This document shows positions 61,272-64,000 of a stretch of 64,000 nucleotides of DNA, piece by piece (the stretch's first letter is position 1; each line of letters starts with the position of its first letter). Origin of the DNA: Planctomycetota bacterium (GTDB lineage Bacteria > Planctomycetota > E44-bin39); the NCBI GenBank assembly GCA_004376375.1, contig SOJX01000087.1, positions 1-64,000 on the forward strand. Reading direction: 5' to 3'. Under the pieces are notes generated by a model. The model saw only the letters and a list, made by a program, of their open reading frames with translations. It did no database searches and was not told where the DNA came from. The translations under genes were made by a program, and so were the position numbers.

Positions 61272-62033
61272 ATGCAATATGAATCGAGACGTCGTGACAA
61301 GGAAGATCTGTACTGGAAATTGGGAACCGAAGAATTCAGAAAAATGCTGGCGGGCCTGCAAAAATGCGAGCCGTTCATGCAGCAATTCAGAACTTGGAAG
61401 GATGTAATCAAGTTCATGCGAAAAGGCACATCTCAGGACCCGCGGAAAAGCGAAGTGCTGCGCGCAATACTCCAGGCGTTTGCCAGCAACAACGACCCGC
61501 GCTGGCACAACATCCTGTTGGCAATTTTCTGGCCCGGGCTTTGCTCCATCGACAAAAGGAAGGCCAAATGGGACGAGAATGACGAAGAGCGCTGGCAGAA
61601 CATCACGACCACGTTCATCGAAGTCATCTGCCGTATCGACCTGTCGAAACGATCCGAGCGGCTCGTACAGAAAATCTACAATGATACTGTCCACCGCTTC
61701 TATGACCGGTGCAGCCGAGCATGGAAAAATATCGGAGTCGAAACGACGGCGGATGAAGCGGAACTTATCGAACTCGCTGGTGGCGCAGAGGATTTGAACT
61801 TTGACCTGATTGAATTGCACGAGGCGCAGGAAACGGCAATCGAGCGTCTGCGCGAGTATCTCGTTGCGGGCCGAATCAAGGAGCCCGACTTTCACCTTCT
61901 CGTTGGCACTAGAATTTACGGCAAAACCATCCGCGAGTATGCTCGCGAGGCTGGCATCAACTACCAGACGGCCAAGAAGCGCCGCCAGCGTGCTGAAGCC
62001 GCGCTCCGCCTCGTTGAGTGGTGGAAACCGTGA
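61272..62033 (+). CDS. Sigma-like/late transcription regulator
   Basis: This 253-residue protein ends in a sigma region-4-like helix-turn-helix: I-R-E-Y-A-R-E-A-G-I-N-Y-Q-T-A-K-K-R-R-Q near residue 218. The middle (about 80-150) resembles sigma region 2 in layout (W-H-N-I-L-L-A-I-F-W, then V-H-R-F-Y-D-R-C). Proteins like this often control late genes in prophages. It faces the minus-strand restriction remnant. Confidence 0.65.
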   Translation: MQYESRRRDKEDLYWKLGTEEFRKMLAGLQKCEPFMQQFRTWKDVIKFMRKGTSQDPRKSEVLRAILQAFASNNDPRWHNILLAIFWPGLCSIDKRKAKWDENDEERWQNITTTFIEVICRIDLSKRSERLVQKIYNDTVHRFYDRCSRAWKNIGVETTADEAELIELAGGAEDLNFDLIELHEAQETAIERLREYLVAGRIKEPDFHLLVGTRIYGKTIREYAREAGINYQTAKKRRQRAEAALRLVEWWKP

Positions 62034-62087
62034 TCAAAGCGTAAAAATAACTTGCCTTGACGAGTGTTTGGATCAGGACGTGTGCTC

Positions 62088-62279
62088 TCAATCATTTCTT
62101 GAAGAGCCGCTGCTTCGGTCATCAATTTCTGTCGGATTTGATCCTTTACTCGCGCTCACTGGTATTGAATCACTCGTGGACATTCCGTTGAGAAATGGAA
62201 CCTCCTTCTCCGGCTTGGAGCCTTCATCGGTTGTCGCCAACGGAAGCGAAACTTCAATCAGTTTCTTTCGACAAGTCAT
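62088..62279 (-). pseudogene. 5' remnant of a DUF1156-type methylase gene
   Basis: The reading frame overlaps the upstream nuclease stop (ATGA at 62,276-62,279). It begins M-T-C-R-K-K-L-I-E-V-S-L-P-L, which closely resembles the start of DUF1156 proteins (M-T-x-R-K-K-L-I-E-V-A-L-P-L), and continues D-E-G-S-K-P-E-K where they have (N/R)-E-x-S-x-R-E-K. It then diverges and stops after 63 residues; full proteins are near 900-1,000. The gene was therefore cut by deletion or the sequence decayed. Confidence 0.55.
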
Positions 62280-63613
62280 AGACTAAACTTCTCCATCGCC
62301 TCAATACTTTTCGCGAAACCGTCTCGGTTGATCGTGCCCATGAGTGTTCCATCCGGCATGATACTTCCGGGGAATTCAGTGGTGGTTTTAGTCTTGGCTT
62401 TGACATCATCTTCGCCCATATCGAGATTCAAAAGGACTGGCTCTTTCGGATTATGAATAGCCCTACCGATTTGCTTAAGGATTTCCTTGTCAATGCCCAT
62501 GACCAGTACACCGCCCCCGCGTCGACCAGACCAACGGAAGGGCGGAAAATCCAAGAGCCAAGGCTCAAAGAAGGGCAGTATTTGCAAATCAGGAACCTTC
62601 CACCCCGCAGTAACGACTGCGAATTGCCGACTGCCAATGTTTAAGATGGGCAGTTCGACTTTCTCCATGTGCTTCTCTCGAAGCTCGCGCAAAGCCAATC
62701 CAGATGAAACGAATCCCATTCCGATAAGCCATGCACCATAGTTGCATCGTCGAACCAAATCAGATGAGAGCTCCGCTTGAGGTAGATTTGAGTCTTTCCG
62801 TCCAGGGGGATCTACATAGGCAATCAACGATGGGTCGTCATGCGCGTCGTTCTCCTCACGAAGTAGGGTAGCAATCCCGTAGCTCTTGGCAGGCGTTGGC
62901 GTGATAGTGGAAGACCACGCCCCCAACTGTGTGAGAGCCTGGTTCAATACATCCTTCGTATAGGGATAGTCGTTGCCCGGCTCTACGAAGCCGCCTTTCG
63001 CTTCCATCAGAGCAACGTCGCCATTCATCTTTTCGAAGATGAAGTCGGGTTCATTTTGCGGTTTGCCAGATGATACCAAGCTGGAGATGTACTGCGCTAC
63101 TTTTAGCTGGTCGGTATGCGTGATGTTGGCGTTTCTTGCCGCGCGCGCCCATACGGTTGCACACCGGTCCCAGTAGACATATCCCCATTCAACCATCGCG
63201 AGATAAGCGATTGCCTCACCGACACGGCCCGCCAGCCCCGTTTCCGCAAAATCCTCAAGGGCAAATACAGCACTATCTCTCTTCCTGAAGTTCGTTGAAT
63301 TCCACAGGAATGTGTCCTCGTGCTCCAAGGTGAAGGCAAAGGCCCGCCGATTTGCCATATTCGCAGTAAACGTGCAGGCTAATTCAGTCTTCTTCGCGGC
63401 GTGGAAGAACTCCCAGGCACTGAATGGAAGTTGCGCCGTATCAAAAGGGCCGTAGGAGCAATCGGCTTCGGCCCGCTTCTTCGACCCTGTCCGAATCCGC
63501 ACTGGTCTGTACTTGGTTGTCACCTTTGCCTTGTCGATCTCGACGAGTGGCAACTGGCTTGTGCCCGTTGGCGGCGAAATCACGATGGGCTGATTGGGGA
63601 TGATCAGGTGCAT
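62276..63613 (-). CDS. Restriction-endonuclease-like protein (PD-(D/E)XK)
   Basis: ATG 63,613 is chosen because the upstream part of the longer frame is not protein-like. The 445-residue product has E133 in G-R-V-G-E-A-I-A-Y-L, P189-D190-F-I-F-E-K and E204-A-K206-G-G, the PD-(D/E)XK nuclease core, near the middle. The first 110 residues are unassigned. Genes of this kind precede DUF1156 methylases in some defence islands, and here a DUF1156-like remnant overlaps the stop, which supports a degraded modification-linked system. Confidence 0.7.
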   Translation of the reverse strand: MHLIIPNQPIVISPPTGTSQLPLVEIDKAKVTTKYRPVRIRTGSKKRAEADCSYGPFDTAQLPFSAWEFFHAAKKTELACTFTANMANRRAFAFTLEHEDTFLWNSTNFRKRDSAVFALEDFAETGLAGRVGEAIAYLAMVEWGYVYWDRCATVWARAARNANITHTDQLKVAQYISSLVSSGKPQNEPDFIFEKMNGDVALMEAKGGFVEPGNDYPYTKDVLNQALTQLGAWSSTITPTPAKSYGIATLLREENDAHDDPSLIAYVDPPGRKDSNLPQAELSSDLVRRCNYGAWLIGMGFVSSGLALRELREKHMEKVELPILNIGSRQFAVVTAGWKVPDLQILPFFEPWLLDFPPFRWSGRRGGGVLVMGIDKEILKQIGRAIHNPKEPVLLNLDMGEDDVKAKTKTTTEFPGSIMPDGTLMGTINRDGFAKSIEAMEKFSL

Positions 63614-63812
63614 CAGGACCACCACTTGTTTAGGTTCGTGCGATATTTTATTCAACACACCAAACTTGCAGTATAGGCAAATACTATTGAAAAACAAGAA
63701 AGAACTAATTCTCCAGATATTTCCCCCCTTTGTCCCCCGTTTTTGCCGCTCTGCCCCCTTTTTGTAGATAGAGGCACATGATTGCAGCCGTGCATGGAAG
63801 GAGGCAGAGACC

Positions 63813-64000
63813 ATGTTCACGACGACAGAAGTGAAAGATTTCATGGATGAGATATTCGAGGAAGAGGCGCTCGTCATCGGCGGGCTTGTAGCCGTCGGCA
63901 AAATCGACGGTGACCTCGTCCGCCGTCTCATGGAATGTTTCGATTCAATCCGCTCCCGCGCAATTCGCCGCCTCGACGACGGCGATGAAGATGTGAACCC
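63813..64000 (+). CDS. Partial hypothetical protein running off the window
   Basis: AAGGAGG at 63,798-63,804 is well placed before ATG 63,813, and the frame stays open to the end (62 codons). The product is acidic with a long predicted helix: starts M-F-T-T-T-E-V-K-D-F-M-D-E-I and includes G-L-V-A-V-G-K-I-D-G-D-L-V-R-R. Unknown family. The 199-base gap before it holds the divergent upstream region of the nuclease gene. Confidence 0.55.
   Translation, partial: MFTTTEVKDFMDEIFEEEALVIGGLVAVGKIDGDLVRRLMECFDSIRSRAIRRLDDGDEDVN

Overview
The window is bacterial accessory DNA: a contractile-tail (myovirus-type) prophage structural module, a cargo cassette, a large BREX-like anti-phage operon with attached sensor genes, a candidate RiPP locus, and a second recombinase-led set of phage-type genes. 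No ribosomal, tRNA or core metabolic gene was found, so the host cannot be named. Strong AGGAGG-type ribosome binding sites, a lipoprotein with a lipobox, and sigma70-like promoters fit a bacterium. By eye the phage module is G+C-rich, while the cargo at 28.2-33.7 kb and the DUF262/HEPN pair at 39.8-41.8 kb are clearly more A+T-rich.

Region 1 (1-27,990, all plus strand). A recombinase 3' end, an unknown gene, a small CD3324-like regulator and a repeat-rich leader ending in a strong terminator lie just before the portal gene. The phage order then follows: portal, minor head protein, methyltransferase fusion, prohead protease, capsid, connectors, sheath, tube, a frameshifted chaperone pair, tape measure, LysM baseplate protein, hub, spike, gp25-like wedge, J, I, tail fibre, and small membrane or lipoproteins suited to lysis. 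No terminase or endolysin is visible.

Region 2 (28,000-33,700). A minus-strand cassette holds a PD-(D/E)XK-like nuclease, an HNH-like protein and two proteins with the HEPN-type RX4H motif. The HEPN pair is bracketed by two copies of a roughly 42-base repeat. A histone H1-like gene and a possibly frameshifted gene follow.

Region 3 (33,638-54,541). A near-perfect promoter leads into a long overlapping plus-strand operon: excisionase-type HTH, RadC-N/DUF4007-like fusion, small BrxF-like protein, PglX-like methyltransferase, an inserted DUF262 + HEPN pair, BrxC-like ATPase, PglZ, BrxL-like ATPase, SMC/TrlF-like ATPase, histidine kinase and response regulator. The core (PglX, BrxC, PglZ, BrxL) is BREX, but the set matches none of the six textbook layouts. 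The BrxL homologue ends in a MIT_C (MITD1-type, phospholipase-D-like) domain where the Lon-like protease domain would be expected. I infer that the kinase/regulator and the SMC-like ATPase sense infection or control the locus.

Region 4 (54,605-58,882). A PqqD-radical SAM fusion is followed by an unlisted 47-residue Lys-rich peptide gene with C-terminal cysteines, a good candidate RiPP pair. Next come a decayed copy of the response regulator's C-terminal domain and, on the minus strand, an intact large serine recombinase with a small upstream gene.

Region 5 (58,883-64,000). Two unknown genes, a Com-like zinc protein and a sigma-like regulator resemble phage control genes. A minus-strand restriction-type nuclease overlaps the 5' remnant of a DUF1156-type methylase gene. 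A last small gene runs off the right edge.
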